In this document: positions 46,355 to 56,090 of the stretch, piece after piece | How positions within the stretch are numbered: the first letter of the stretch is position 1 | Layout: every line of letters begins with the position of its first letter | Source of the DNA: Vibrio coralliirubri | Lineage (GTDB): Bacteria; Pseudomonadota; Gammaproteobacteria; Enterobacterales; Vibrionaceae | DNA length: 64,000 nucleotides | Direction: 5' to 3' | Assembly (NCBI RefSeq): GCF_024347375.1 | Contig: NZ_AP025470.1 | Coordinates: forward strand, 620,001 to 684,000 | The notes under the pieces: model-generated | The model's input: the letters and a program-made list of their open reading frames with translations, nothing else | Told to the model about the DNA's origin: nothing | Database searches by the model: none | Program-made: the position numbers and the translations under genes

Positions 46355-47704
46355 ATGGATATTATAGGGCGTACTGCTCCAACAACTTTGAAGCCTCAAA
46401 TTTCAGCCCCTACCGTTCCGACATCTCTTGATATGTTGGGTGTTCCTGAAGTTGTTATTGAAAACCTCGTACTCAAGCATTTGTCTGCTTATCCTAAATC
46501 GGATGTGTTAGAGCTTTCTAATTATTTGTGTGTTGTTACCCATATAGTGGAAAGTGCTCTAGCCGTTTTGAGGAAGAAGTCATTAATTGAGGTGTTTCAA
46601 CCTACCTCAGACCTTTCTCTTTCATCAGTCTCCCATAGTCATGTCCGTTATTCTCTTTCTGAGAAAGGACTGGAAGAAGCTGATCTTGCCTTTAAACGTG
46701 ATGCTTATTTAGGGCCCGCGCCAGTTTCACTTGACCAATACAGTGATGTAGTCAAACAGCAAGACCTGAGAGCAGAGTTAGTGACTCGGCCACATGTCGA
46801 AGCTGCTCTGGATGATGTGTATGGTGTCGATAAAATGATTTCAGTATTAGGGCCTGCAATCAATTCTGGACGTGCTCTGTTGTTATATGGGCACGCTGGT
46901 ACTGGTAAAACCTTTGTCGCGAGCCGTATTGTGAATGCTTTGCACACCTCTGTATTTATTCCTTATGCAGTCTATGCATTAGGTAACATTATCAAGGTGT
47001 TCTCGGCGCAACATCATAAACCGTTGGATAGTAACGGCAGCGATCAAAGCATTTCCCTCAAAGATCAGTACGACAAGCGTTGGCTTAATTGTGAAAGGCC
47101 TAATATTCAGGTTGGGGGAGAACTAACTATGGATATGCTTGAAGTTAATCATTCAGAGAATAGTCGTGTCTGGTTAGCCCCAGTTCAAATGATGGCAAAT
47201 AATGGGATCTTTATCATTGATGACCTTGGTCGTCAGCCCATGCCGGTGGATGCGCTTCTTAACCGTTGGATTGTACCGATGGAGTACTCATTCGACTATT
47301 TGTCGCTGCCTAATGGTCAGCAGATAACGATGCCATTTGTATTAACTCTTGCCTTTTCTACCAATCTAAACCCCAAGAAAATAAGCGATCCTGCCTTTTT
47401 ACGTCGTTTGGGTTACAAGATTGAATTCAAGCCACTTAATCAGCGAGATTATGAAGCTTTATGGATGAGTGTCGTTGCTGATAAAGAGGTAGAGCTTCAA
47501 GACGGGTTTTTTGAGCGTTTGTCTCAAATGCACACGCTTCTAAAAGTGCCACTTTTCCCATGTTTACCGAAAGATCTCGTTGGTATAAGCAAAGACATTC
47601 TTTCGTTTGAGCAACTCCCACCTGTTATCACATTCGATATTCTTTCCATGGCATGGGAAGTTTATTTTACCTCTGATGGACACGAGGAAGAGAATAATGA
47701 ATAA
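46355..47704 (+). CDS. Winged-helix plus AAA+ ATPase in the Tad operon
   Basis: A 449-residue cytoplasmic ATPase. Residues about 30-115 look like a winged-helix domain (IENLVLKHLSAYPKSDVLEL and YSLSEKGLEEADLAF). The AAA+ core has Walker A GHAGTGKT (179-186), Walker B IFIIDD (285-290) followed by LGRQPMP, and a sensor-like LAFSTNLNP. I know of no standard Tad gene name for it; it lies between tadV and rcpC and ends 8 bases into rcpC. A chaperone-like or regulatory role in pilus assembly is inference from position. Confidence 0.75.
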   Translation: MDIIGRTAPTTLKPQISAPTVPTSLDMLGVPEVVIENLVLKHLSAYPKSDVLELSNYLCVVTHIVESALAVLRKKSLIEVFQPTSDLSLSSVSHSHVRYSLSEKGLEEADLAFKRDAYLGPAPVSLDQYSDVVKQQDLRAELVTRPHVEAALDDVYGVDKMISVLGPAINSGRALLLYGHAGTGKTFVASRIVNALHTSVFIPYAVYALGNIIKVFSAQHHKPLDSNGSDQSISLKDQYDKRWLNCERPNIQVGGELTMDMLEVNHSENSRVWLAPVQMMANNGIFIIDDLGRQPMPVDALLNRWIVPMEYSFDYLSLPNGQQITMPFVLTLAFSTNLNPKKISDPAFLRRLGYKIEFKPLNQRDYEALWMSVVADKEVELQDGFFERLSQMHTLLKVPLFPCLPKDLVGISKDILSFEQLPPVITFDILSMAWEVYFTSDGHEEENNE

Positions 47705-48446
47705 GAGTCAAGTTTTCCTACTGTTTTTACTGTCCGTAGTATTCGGCTTAGCGGCTGTATTTTTTGCTAAGCAGTGGATGGATGATCAAGTTCAGCCAAC
47801 CGTTGAAGTTGAAACGGTCGAGCGTCACCCCGTTGTTGTCGCATCACAAGAAATTGAAGCCGGAACTATTATCGAGGATCAGTTTTTAACCACCAGATTG
47901 ATGGAAGTTGATTGGATTAATGAAAATAACTATTCGGATAAAGCAGAGCTTATTGGCAAGGTTGTTGCGAATACTGTCTATGCGGGAGAGGTCCTTCACA
48001 AGTTACGATTTACTGTACCAGGAGAAGGGTCAACGCTTGCAGCTCTTATCCCTGAAAATAAACGTGCGGTAACGATACGTGTTGATGATGTTATTGGTGT
48101 GGCGGGTTTCTTATTACCGGGTAACAAGGTTGATATTCTTAATACGGTTTCTTACGGGAAAAATTCTGCAGCGACTCAAACAGTATTAAAAGACATTAAG
48201 GTTTTGGCTGTCGACCAAACGGCTAAAACGAAAGAAAACAGTCCGATTATTGTACGAGCGGTAACACTTGAGATGACGCCGAAAGAGGCAGAGAAGCTTC
48301 TCACGGCTAAAAGCAAAGGCGATATTCAGCTGACTTTGAGAAACCCACATGAAGTTGAGAAAAAAGTGGTTCGTCGATATGTGCCTAGACCGAGTGTCAC
48401 CATTATCAAAGGTACAGAAACATCTAATGTGCGCGTCAAGGATTGA
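47697..48446 (+). CDS. rcpC: RcpC/CpaB, Tad periplasmic assembly protein
   Basis: A 249-residue protein, one N-terminal membrane helix (about residues 5-24) and a periplasmic part. It carries the SAF domain of CpaB/RcpC (VVVASQEIEAGTIIEDQFLT, about 44-63) and a C-terminal CpaB region (VTIRVDDVIGVAGFLLPGNK, about 123-142). RcpC is thought to work with the secretin RcpA. The start at 47697 overlaps the ATPase stop; GAGGAAGAG precedes it. An upstream start at 47607 lies inside the ATPase gene and is rejected. Confidence 0.92.
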   Translation: MNKSQVFLLFLLSVVFGLAAVFFAKQWMDDQVQPTVEVETVERHPVVVASQEIEAGTIIEDQFLTTRLMEVDWINENNYSDKAELIGKVVANTVYAGEVLHKLRFTVPGEGSTLAALIPENKRAVTIRVDDVIGVAGFLLPGNKVDILNTVSYGKNSAATQTVLKDIKVLAVDQTAKTKENSPIIVRAVTLEMTPKEAEKLLTAKSKGDIQLTLRNPHEVEKKVVRRYVPRPSVTIIKGTETSNVRVKD

Positions 48447-48454
48447 GGTGAAAT

Positions 48455-49909
48455 ATGAGAATATTAATTGCGTGTGTTTTGAGCCTGATTTGTATTTCGA
48501 CGGCCAGTGTAGCGGCGTTACAAACGGGAAAAACAGTCACGGTTCCACATCATAAATCTACGCATGTCGTGCTGTCGGGAAAAGCGGCGAAGGTTTCTCT
48601 TGGTGATCCTGAAGTTTTAGATATTGTAATTTTAAAATCAAATGAAGTGTTTTTAATTGGTAAAAAATTAGGTGCGACAAACCTAATGGCTTGGGACTCT
48701 CGAGGTCGGTTAATTGAGTCTATTAACATTGAGGTTACTCATGATCTTAATAGCCTTAAAGCTAAATTATATGAGTTCCTTCCTGATGAAACTATCGAAG
48801 TGCACAGTGCGCAGAACCGTCTATTATTGAGCGGTCAGGTCAGTAACCAACAACAAATGAATGTGGCGATGCGAATCGCAGAAACCTATTCGTCAGGGCA
48901 GGCTGCTGACGCATCAAAAGAAAGTGGAAGTGAACAAGCTGCAGCGACAGGTGTTATTAATTTGATGTCTATTGGCGGGGCTCAGCAGGTGATGTTAGAG
49001 GTGACGGTTGCTGAGGTTCAAAGAAGCTTGGTAAGAAAGTTTGATGCGAACTTCCATTTCTTCCAAACCAGTGGATCTGACTTTTCTTGGGGGGCGTCTT
49101 CAGTCCCTGCTGGTGTGTTAGGTGCAACCCCTATTTTCAATATTCCAACCTCTACTGATTACGGCATTTTAGGTTCTTTCATTGATAGTAATACATTGTT
49201 TACTTTCGCACTGGACGTAGCAAAACAAAACGGGGTTGCTAAGGTGTTGGCTGAACCGAACTTAACTGCATTAAGTGGTTCTAAGGCTGAGTTTTTAGCT
49301 GGTGGTGAGTTTCCAATTCCAGTGCCTGATGAAGATGGTATTACCATTGAATATAAAGAATATGGTGTAGGTTTAAAGTTCATCCCGACGGTACTCAGTG
49401 ACAAAAAAATCAACCTAAACTTAGCGGTTGATGTGAGTGAGATTGCCAATAGTAGCTCGTTAACGATTGATCCTGGTACCACCAATGCGACTTACTTTAT
49501 CCCTCCTATTACCCGAAGAAGTGCATCGTCGACGCTTGAGTTAGCCGACGGTCAAACCATCGGTATTGCGGGGTTGTTGAGTGAGAATGTTAGGGACATC
49601 AGTAACAAGATGCCAGGCTTTGGCGATGTGCCGATTTTAGGTCAGCTTTTCAATAGCCAAGAGTATGTATCTGGTGAAACAGAGCTCGTTATTCTTGTTA
49701 CTCCTCGACTCGCTAAACCTATTGACCGAACGAAAGTGACGTTACCAACTGATGCCTTTGTTGATCCTAATGATTTGGAATATTACTTGTTAGGCCGAAG
49801 CGCTTACATCGCTGAACCGTCTGAATCTGATTCAGAACAATCTCAAGCTTCACAGGATATATCACCGACCGATGGTGGTAGCGAAGGCTCATTTGGGCAT
49901 GATTTATAA
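48455..49909 (+). CDS. rcpA: RcpA/CpaC, Tad secretin
   Basis: A 484-residue outer-membrane secretin. It has a signal peptide (MRILIACVLSLICISTASVA, cleavage after about residue 20), a pilus-protein N-terminal domain, a BON-like region near 100-150, and the secretin core. The core includes VMLEVTVAEVQRSLVRKFDA (about 178-197), VLAEPNLTALSGSKAEFLAG (about 265-284) and ELVILVTPRLAKPI near 410. It forms the gate through which the Flp pilus passes. A Ser/Glu-rich tail ends the protein. Confidence 0.94.
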   Translation: MRILIACVLSLICISTASVAALQTGKTVTVPHHKSTHVVLSGKAAKVSLGDPEVLDIVILKSNEVFLIGKKLGATNLMAWDSRGRLIESINIEVTHDLNSLKAKLYEFLPDETIEVHSAQNRLLLSGQVSNQQQMNVAMRIAETYSSGQAADASKESGSEQAAATGVINLMSIGGAQQVMLEVTVAEVQRSLVRKFDANFHFFQTSGSDFSWGASSVPAGVLGATPIFNIPTSTDYGILGSFIDSNTLFTFALDVAKQNGVAKVLAEPNLTALSGSKAEFLAGGEFPIPVPDEDGITIEYKEYGVGLKFIPTVLSDKKINLNLAVDVSEIANSSSLTIDPGTTNATYFIPPITRRSASSTLELADGQTIGIAGLLSENVRDISNKMPGFGDVPILGQLFNSQEYVSGETELVILVTPRLAKPIDRTKVTLPTDAFVDPNDLEYYLLGRSAYIAEPSESDSEQSQASQDISPTDGGSEGSFGHDL

Positions 49910-49919
49910 GGGGATAGAT

Positions 49920-50168
49920 ATGACTAAAATAATGATGATCTTTCTCACAATGTTATTGGTTGGCTGTGCGAACGATGCTCGTTTAGGGCACTCGGTAGCA
50001 CTAGTGAAAACAGAGCAAACGTATAACCCTAATGCGACCCAAGAGAATTTACTCGAAGTACCTGATGGTACAGGGGAGCGGATGCAGACTGGTTACGACA
50101 GATATGTTGGCAGAGGTGAAAATGATCTGTCCGGAAGTAGTAGCCAGATCTTAGAAGATTTTAACTAA
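49920..50168 (+). CDS. Small Tad-locus lipoprotein (RcpB position)
   Basis: An 82-residue lipoprotein with lipobox LVGC (Cys16). GGGGATAG precedes the ATG at 49920; an earlier in-frame start (49872) lies in rcpA. The position after the secretin is that of RcpB or CpaD, but it is too short for CpaD and I do not recognise the family. The rest is polar (YNPNATQENLLEVPDGTGER). A pilotin or secretin-associated role is a guess from position. Confidence 0.7.
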   Translation: MTKIMMIFLTMLLVGCANDARLGHSVALVKTEQTYNPNATQENLLEVPDGTGERMQTGYDRYVGRGENDLSGSSSQILEDFN

Positions 50169-50184
50169 ATCTGGAGGTACTCAT

Positions 50185-51453
50185 ATGTTGTATCGAGTAT
50201 CACAAAGCCCTAAAAAACAACAAGGCTTAGTTGCGGTGATGATTACCGCTGCCTTGTTAGTTTTTCTAGCTGTCTCAGCGTTAGCTGTAGACATAAACCA
50301 TATGGTCGTGAATAAAACGCGCTTACAAAATGCAGTTGATTCTGCAGCGTTGGCTGCCGCAACCATATTAGACAACAGCAAAGATAAAGACGCTGTAGAC
50401 GTGGAAGTCGGTACGGCACTCAATGCCATGGCGGCTTCAACAGGGAACCAAGAAATTGATTTCTCGACCGCTTCTATCAGCATTGATTATTCGAATGATC
50501 CACAGGATTTTACAGGTACGGCGACGTTCGGTACAAATGATGATGTTTATGTGCGAGTTCGCGTAGATGCACTAGAGATGGATGAATTTTTCATTCAACT
50601 GTTTGGCCTTGATAAGGAAGTATCGGCAAGTGCCGTTGCTGGGCCTAGCTCTGGGCAAGAAGTTGTAAACAACGTTGTACCTATTGGTGTTTGTATTGGT
50701 GATGGCACTTCGGATAACGATATTGATCCTGAAGATGGTTATCACGATGTGACAGGAGAAGAGATAGTTAATGTATTTGGATATGAAGTCGGGACGGTTC
50801 ATGCCTTGAAGGTGGGAGATAATAGCTTATCTGAAATGGGCAATGGTAATTACCACCTGTTGGACTTTGGTTCCGGTGGTAAAACAATCAAAGAAGGCTT
50901 AGGTGGTAGTTATGATCAGCCAGTTAAAATTGGTGAAGATATCACAACCAAACCAGGTGGCACGGTTGGCCCGACAGGTGATGGTTTGAATACTCGTTTT
51001 GGTGATTATGGCGGTGGCTTATCAGCATCCGATTACCCTTCTGATTATGTGACCACAGAACCTACCAATGAAATAACGATTGACGCCAATACCGGAGAGA
51101 TAACTTTCGATGAGAGCTACGATTACGCTCAATATAAGTTAGATACTAATGCTTGTATAGCAAGTGGCGGTTCTGGGTGCGCATCTAATGGTGTTGCTTG
51201 GCGCAGAATTTTACCTATACCTATGGTGGATTGCTCAGGTAAAAGTGGCGGTGCTACGGAATTTACAGTGAATAAAATTGGCTGCTTTTTCTTGCTGCAA
51301 AAAGCACCGACCAGTAACGCAGGTACACCCGCCGTTTTTGGTGAGTTTATACATTCTTGCAGTGTCACTGGTGGCTCTGGTAGTAATCAGTCGACAACCG
51401 AAGGGGCTTACAGGATTGTTTTGTATAAGGATCCTGATAGCGGGGAGTCGTAA
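50185..51453 (+). CDS. tadG: TadG-like pseudopilin (Tad_N) protein
   Basis: A 422-residue protein anchored by one N-terminal helix (about residues 18-37) with the Tad_N pattern QGLVAVMITAALLVFLAVSA and DINHMVVNKTRLQNAVDSAA (positions about 14-60). The large C-terminal part is extracytoplasmic, Gly-rich and has several cysteines (for instance in CIASGGSGC). No von Willebrand A motif is seen. TadG-type proteins join TadE and TadF in the pilus assembly or its tip. Symbol by position and N-terminal pattern. Confidence 0.75.
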   Translation: MLYRVSQSPKKQQGLVAVMITAALLVFLAVSALAVDINHMVVNKTRLQNAVDSAALAAATILDNSKDKDAVDVEVGTALNAMAASTGNQEIDFSTASISIDYSNDPQDFTGTATFGTNDDVYVRVRVDALEMDEFFIQLFGLDKEVSASAVAGPSSGQEVVNNVVPIGVCIGDGTSDNDIDPEDGYHDVTGEEIVNVFGYEVGTVHALKVGDNSLSEMGNGNYHLLDFGSGGKTIKEGLGGSYDQPVKIGEDITTKPGGTVGPTGDGLNTRFGDYGGGLSASDYPSDYVTTEPTNEITIDANTGEITFDESYDYAQYKLDTNACIASGGSGCASNGVAWRRILPIPMVDCSGKSGGATEFTVNKIGCFFLLQKAPTSNAGTPAVFGEFIHSCSVTGGSGSNQSTTEGAYRIVLYKDPDSGES

Positions 51454-51455
51454 TT

Positions 51456-51884
51456 ATGACACTATCTAATAAACATCAACGTGGTTTTGCTGCTGTAGAG
51501 ATGGTCATTGCGACCCCCGTGTTACTGTTTTTTTTGGGTTTGGTGATCGAGCTTGGCAATGTTCTGATTCACTACAATGTTATCTCTAAATCTGTGCAAA
51601 ATGGCGCACGATATGCTGTTAGTGAGGTTTACGATACTAAAGGTGGCACTATTGCACCAACATTGGAGATTCAAAATGTGGTGGTTTACGGTCAGAGCAG
51701 CGTGGGGACGGCAGTACTATCTACATTGACGACATCAGATGTAACGGTAACACCACCCTCTATTGACAGCTATGTGCGAGTCAGCGTGACATATGACTAT
51801 GTGCCGCTGTTTTTGTCTATTCCTTTATCCGCCACAAGTTTTTCTATTCCGTTAAGTGTGACTTCAGTGATGAGGGTATTGTGA
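51456..51884 (+). CDS. tadE: TadE-like minor pseudopilin
   Basis: A 142-residue TadE-family protein. The N-terminal HQRGFAAVEMVIATPVLLFF holds the TadE prepilin-like site Gly|FAAVEM, followed by a membrane helix, and the rest is periplasmic. TadE-type pseudopilins are cleaved by TadV and act in pilus assembly. It starts 2 bases after the tadG stop and its TGA overlaps the start of the next gene. Confidence 0.85.
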   Translation: MTLSNKHQRGFAAVEMVIATPVLLFFLGLVIELGNVLIHYNVISKSVQNGARYAVSEVYDTKGGTIAPTLEIQNVVVYGQSSVGTAVLSTLTTSDVTVTPPSIDSYVRVSVTYDYVPLFLSIPLSATSFSIPLSVTSVMRVL

Positions 51885-52381
51885 TGAAAAGGCTTAAAAG
51901 ACGAACCAAAGGGCTTGCCATTATTGAGTTCACTTTGGTCTCATCATTAATTTTTCTACTGCTCTTTCTCATTTTAGCGTTGGGTGCCTATATATTTTCG
52001 CTGCAAATGGTCAGTGAGGCGACTAGGAAGGCTGCTAGGTTAGCGACGGTATGCTACGTCCTTGATAGAGATAATATTGCGGGAATGGTGGTGGATGATA
52101 TTCCTCTTGTTGGATTTACTAATACGAACTTAGAAGTGGCTTACTTAGACGCGAGCGGGGTAGAGATTGCTTCTGATTTTGAAGCGAACTTTGGTGATAT
52201 TAAATTTGTGCGTGCTAGGGCTACGGGTTATGGCATTCAGCTAATCAATAACCTAAGCTTTTTAGGAAATAGTGGATTTCTAGCCGCCCCTGCGTTTGAA
52301 ACAATACTACCAGCAGAAAGTTTGGGTGTGGTGAGGCCTGAAACTGAAACTAGCACTAACATATGGAATCGATGCCCATAA
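51884..52381 (+). CDS. tadF: TadE/TadF-like pseudopilin
   Basis: A 165-residue protein with the TadE-like leader MKRLKRRTKGLAIIEFTLVS (site Gly|LAIIEF) and a membrane helix near residues 18-38; the rest lies outside. I use the ATG at 51884 (GAGGG upstream), which overlaps the tadE stop by one base. The third pseudopilin of the set; in Aggregatibacter this place is taken by TadF. Two cysteines are present, at about residues 47 and 164. Confidence 0.8.
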   Translation: MKRLKRRTKGLAIIEFTLVSSLIFLLLFLILALGAYIFSLQMVSEATRKAARLATVCYVLDRDNIAGMVVDDIPLVGFTNTNLEVAYLDASGVEIASDFEANFGDIKFVRARATGYGIQLINNLSFLGNSGFLAAPAFETILPAESLGVVRPETETSTNIWNRCP

Positions 52382-52406
52382 ACGGTTGTTTAAAGGAGAT
52401 AAATGT

Positions 52407-53627
52407 ATGGGGGAAGCAATTCAATTAACGCCTAATGGAAACGACAATGATATTACGCGTTTAAGAACGAATCTAAAGGTTTGGTTAGTCTACAGTACTG
52501 ACGGCTTTCATTCGCATATGAGTCAAGAACTAAAAAAATGTCGAAATGTTCATGTGACCTCTTTTTCTCTTGCGGCAATGAGTGAGGAATACCTAAAAAG
52601 TGCAGATGTCCCAGAGCTTATTTTCGTTGAAGCTAATGGGAATTGGGCGCAAAAAATGGTTGAGTTGCAAGGGTATGATTTGTCTTTGGAAGACAAGGAC
52701 TTGTCTTTAGTTGTGCTTGGTGATGAAAGTGATAATGGGTCATTAAAAATTGCGCTTCGCTTAGGAGCCTCAGATTTCTTATCTCATAATGTCACTATTT
52801 CAGACTTACTCCCTCTGCTTAAGAAAACGGCTTCCGAAAAGCTTGAAAACTCCAGTTATGGAGAATTTATCTTGTTTTTGAACACCAAGGGAGGGATGGG
52901 GGCAACTACCTTGGCGTTAAATACCGCTATAGAGATGGCCACTCAACACCCCAATGAAGTTCTTTTACTCGATATCGATCTTCAGTTTGGTGTGATTCCA
53001 GACTACTTGAACATAGTACCCACTTATAGTGTTTCTGATGCGATTAATAGCTCGAATGACCTGGATGAAATATCTCTGGGATCTTTGGTTAATAAACACG
53101 AATCAGGCCTCCATGTTCTAAGCTTTAAACATGAAAATAACGCTGATGATTTCGAGCAGGCTCAAAAAATAGGTCGACTGCTTCCGATATTACGTCGCTT
53201 TTATCCCTACGTGATCATTGACCTTTCTAGAGGGCTCGACCATGTGTTTGCGTCCGCTATATCACCAGCAACTAAAGTGCTTTTGGTTTTGCAACAAAGC
53301 TTAGTATCAGTAAAGAACACAAGTCGTTTAATTAAATCTCTGAAATTTGAATACGGCTTACAAAGTGATTCAATAGAGGTCATTCTTAATCGTTATGAAA
53401 AGCGACATTCAATTAAGTTAAAAGATATTGAGCAAGCGGTGGGCGATCACGATATACATCTTATGCCCAATGATTTTAAAGTTGCGCTTGAGAGTGCCAA
53501 CTTGGGACAGCCGTTAGTTCAATCGAGAAAGAAAAGCTCTATTACTCGCTCTATCATCGACTTGTCTCACGTTCTTTCACCACCTGAACAAGAAGAGAAA
53601 GGTTGGTTAAAAAAGTTGTTTTCATAG
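52407..53627 (+). CDS. tadZ: TadZ/CpaE, MinD-like localisation ATPase
   Basis: A 406-residue protein with an N-terminal receiver-like domain (about residues 20-140) and a C-terminal ParA/MinD-type ATPase. The deviant Walker A is KGGMGATT (161-168), with Ala where KGGxGKT has Lys; such variants are known in TadZ/CpaE. DIDLQFG and IIDLSRGLDHVF follow. TadZ positions the Tad machinery, often at a pole. I use the ATG at 52407 with AAAGGAGAT upstream. Confidence 0.9.
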   Translation: MGEAIQLTPNGNDNDITRLRTNLKVWLVYSTDGFHSHMSQELKKCRNVHVTSFSLAAMSEEYLKSADVPELIFVEANGNWAQKMVELQGYDLSLEDKDLSLVVLGDESDNGSLKIALRLGASDFLSHNVTISDLLPLLKKTASEKLENSSYGEFILFLNTKGGMGATTLALNTAIEMATQHPNEVLLLDIDLQFGVIPDYLNIVPTYSVSDAINSSNDLDEISLGSLVNKHESGLHVLSFKHENNADDFEQAQKIGRLLPILRRFYPYVIIDLSRGLDHVFASAISPATKVLLVLQQSLVSVKNTSRLIKSLKFEYGLQSDSIEVILNRYEKRHSIKLKDIEQAVGDHDIHLMPNDFKVALESANLGQPLVQSRKKSSITRSIIDLSHVLSPPEQEEKGWLKKLFS

Positions 53628-53660
53628 TGGGTTGATGAAAAGTAAACACGAGGGATTGTG

Positions 53661-55112
53661 ATGTTCTTTAAACGAAAAAATGTAAATCCAGAGTTTGAAA
53701 AAAAAGTAGAACAGATTCCGCATGATTCAGAAGATGCCAATCCTGTCGAGCGTTTATCAAGTGTTGCTACTTCTAGTCACTCTAGAAAGACAGATGCGAG
53801 CGTTGAAAAAGAGAAGGCAATTGATGAGGCTCGAAAAGTATTGGAGCAAGAATTATCAATCAAACACTTCTTTCATAAGCAGTTGCTTGAGACATTGGAC
53901 TTAGGGTTACTCTCGAGTTTGGAGAAAGAGCGTGCTAAGTTAGATTTGCACGAAGCTATCGTACAGTTGATGGCTGAAGATGGTAGCCATGCTTTAAGTG
54001 CAGAAGGTCGAAAAAGGGTCATCAAGCAGATTGAAGATGAGGTTTTTGGTCTTGGTCCGTTAGAGCCCTTATTAGCCGATCAAACCGTGTCAGATATATT
54101 GGTCAACGGCCCTAAGAGCGTTTACGTGGAGCGAAGAGGTAAACTCGAAAAAACGCCCTATACTTTTCTTGATGATCGCCATCTAAGAAACATTATCGAC
54201 CGTATCGTCAGCCAGGTTGGCCGCCGCATCGATGAATCATCACCTATGGTAGATGCGCGCTTAGTTGATGGCTCACGTGTGAACGCTATTATCCCTCCTC
54301 TCGCACTTGATGGCCCTTCTGTTTCTATCCGCCGTTTTGCTGTGGATCGTTTAACGATGGATAACCTTATTGACTACAATTCAGTTTCACCCCAAATGGC
54401 TAAGTTTGTTGAAGCTGCAGTAAAAGGCGAGCTCAATATATTGATTTCAGGTGGTACAGGTTCAGGAAAAACCACCACGTTAAACATATTCTCTGGCTTT
54501 ATTCCACGTGATCAACGAATCATTACCATTGAGGATTCTGCGGAGCTTCAACTTCAACAACCTCATGTTATTCGATTGGAAACTCGCCCAGCAAACCTAG
54601 AAGGTAAAGGCGAAATCAGCCAGCGAGAACTCGTAAAAAATACCCTGCGTATGCGCCCCGACCGAATCGTGGTTGGTGAGGTTCGTGGTAGCGAAGCGGT
54701 TGATATGCTGGCTGCAATGAACACGGGCCATGATGGATCTCTTGCTACTATTCACGCTAATACCCCCCGTGATGCCTTGAGTCGTGTCGAAAACATGTTC
54801 TCGATGGCTGGGTGGAACATATCAACCAAAAACTTACGAGCTCAAATAGCTTCGGCTATCCACCTCGTCGTACAGATGGAACGACAAGAAGATGGTAAGC
54901 GTCGTATGGTGAGCATCCAAGAGATCAATGGTATGGAAGGTGAGGTGATTACGATGTCGGAAATTTTCCGTTTCCAACGTCAAGGTATTGATGAAGATGG
55001 CAATATTATCGGCTATTACACAGCAACGGGGGTCGTTCCTCAATATCATGACCAGTTAGTCAAACGTGGACTCGACCTGCCTTTCGAGCTCTTTACTGAG
55101 ACTCACGGTTAA
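53661..55112 (+). CDS. tadA: TadA/CpaF, Tad secretion ATPase
   Basis: A 483-residue traffic ATPase that powers Flp extension and, in known systems, retraction. Walker A is GGTGSGKT (264-271), followed by the Asp box [20 protein letters not shown], Walker [21 protein letters not shown] and the His box [20 protein letters not shown]. The N-terminal 60 residues are charged and variable. GAGGGA precedes the ATG at 53661 (a GTG lies one codon earlier). Confidence 0.96.
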   Translation: MFFKRKNVNPEFEKKVEQIPHDSEDANPVERLSSVATSSHSRKTDASVEKEKAIDEARKVLEQELSIKHFFHKQLLETLDLGLLSSLEKERAKLDLHEAIVQLMAEDGSHALSAEGRKRVIKQIEDEVFGLGPLEPLLADQTVSDILVNGPKSVYVERRGKLEKTPYTFLDDRHLRNIIDRIVSQVGRRIDESSPMVDARLVDGSRVNAIIPPLALDGPSVSIRRFAVDRLTMDNLIDYNSVSPQMAKFVEAAVKGELNILISGGTGSGKTTTLNIFSGFIPRDQRIITIEDSAELQLQQPHVIRLETRPANLEGKGEISQRELVKNTLRMRPDRIVVGEVRGSEAVDMLAAMNTGHDGSLATIHANTPRDALSRVENMFSMAGWNISTKNLRAQIASAIHLVVQMERQEDGKRRMVSIQEINGMEGEVITMSEIFRFQRQGIDEDGNIIGYYTATGVVPQYHDQLVKRGLDLPFELFTETHG

Positions 55113-55121
55113 GGAGAGGTT

Positions 55122-56087
55122 ATGGATAATGTAAGCGTTTCATTAGGTCTGTTATTCATTGCGGTGCTTTTTATCTCTCAAGCTTTGTTATTACCTGCTG
55201 CAGGGAAAAAAGCGAAGCATAAAGAGTTGTCTCGGCGTTTGAAGGAGACGCAACGTAATATCGATGAAGAGAGTCTATCTTTGTTAAAAGAACATTATAA
55301 CAAAGAATTATCTCCTATAGACCGTAAGTTAATAGTTATTCCATACTTTGCTGGCTTAAAAAAAATGTTGGAATTAGCTGGTTTTAAATTAGCATTGAGC
55401 CGATTTTTACTTATTGTTTCTCTTTGTGGTGTCTTGCTCACATTGATATCAATAATGACCAATCAAGAATGGTTTATTAGTTTAGTAGCATTCATTTCTG
55501 TTTGGGTTATATCTTATCTGTATGTACAAAATCGAGTGGCTTATAGAATGGCTCGATTCGAAGAGCAACTTCCAGAGGCTTTAGATATTATCCGACGAGC
55601 ACTACAAGCAGGGCAACCGCTTGTTCAATCATTTAATGAAGTTGGCGAAGAACTTCCTGAACCTATCGGTGCTGAGTTTAAAAATACCTACAACTTACTT
55701 AACTACGGTTATGACTTACGTTTAGCTATTTTGCAGATGGCAGAGCGAGTTCCCACCTTATCAATGTTGGCTTTTTCTAGTGCAGTAATGCTACAAAAAG
55801 AGACTGGGGGGAATCTATCAGAGAACCTGCAAAAGGTATCTGAAGTACTAAGAGCCCGCTTTAAGTTAGAAAGGAAAGTAAAAACGCTCTCTGCTGAAAG
55901 TCGTCTATCAGCATGGATCTTAACCTTATCCCCTTTTGGTTTATTTTTTGCTTTGAAGGTAGCCAGTCCTGAATATATCGAGCCACTCTACAAAGATCCT
56001 CGCGGTCTATCGATGGTCAGTGTCGGTATTGTTCTTTTGGCGATCGGAGCCTTATGGATTAAAAAGATCATCAGTATAGAGATTTAA
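55122..56087 (+). CDS. tadB: TadB, inner-membrane platform protein
   Basis: A 321-residue T2SSF-domain protein, partner of TadC in the membrane platform on which TadA acts. It has a helix at the N-terminus, two near 80-120, and two near the C-terminus (about 260-315). The T2SSF core is about residues 155-275, with EEQLPEALDIIRRALQAGQP, LAILQMAERVPTLSM and QKETGGNLSENLQKVSEVLR. GGAGAGG precedes the ATG. It is 9 bases from tadA and 3 from tadC. Confidence 0.93.
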   Translation: MDNVSVSLGLLFIAVLFISQALLLPAAGKKAKHKELSRRLKETQRNIDEESLSLLKEHYNKELSPIDRKLIVIPYFAGLKKMLELAGFKLALSRFLLIVSLCGVLLTLISIMTNQEWFISLVAFISVWVISYLYVQNRVAYRMARFEEQLPEALDIIRRALQAGQPLVQSFNEVGEELPEPIGAEFKNTYNLLNYGYDLRLAILQMAERVPTLSMLAFSSAVMLQKETGGNLSENLQKVSEVLRARFKLERKVKTLSAESRLSAWILTLSPFGLFFALKVASPEYIEPLYKDPRGLSMVSVGIVLLAIGALWIKKIISIEI

Positions 56088-56090
56088 CTT

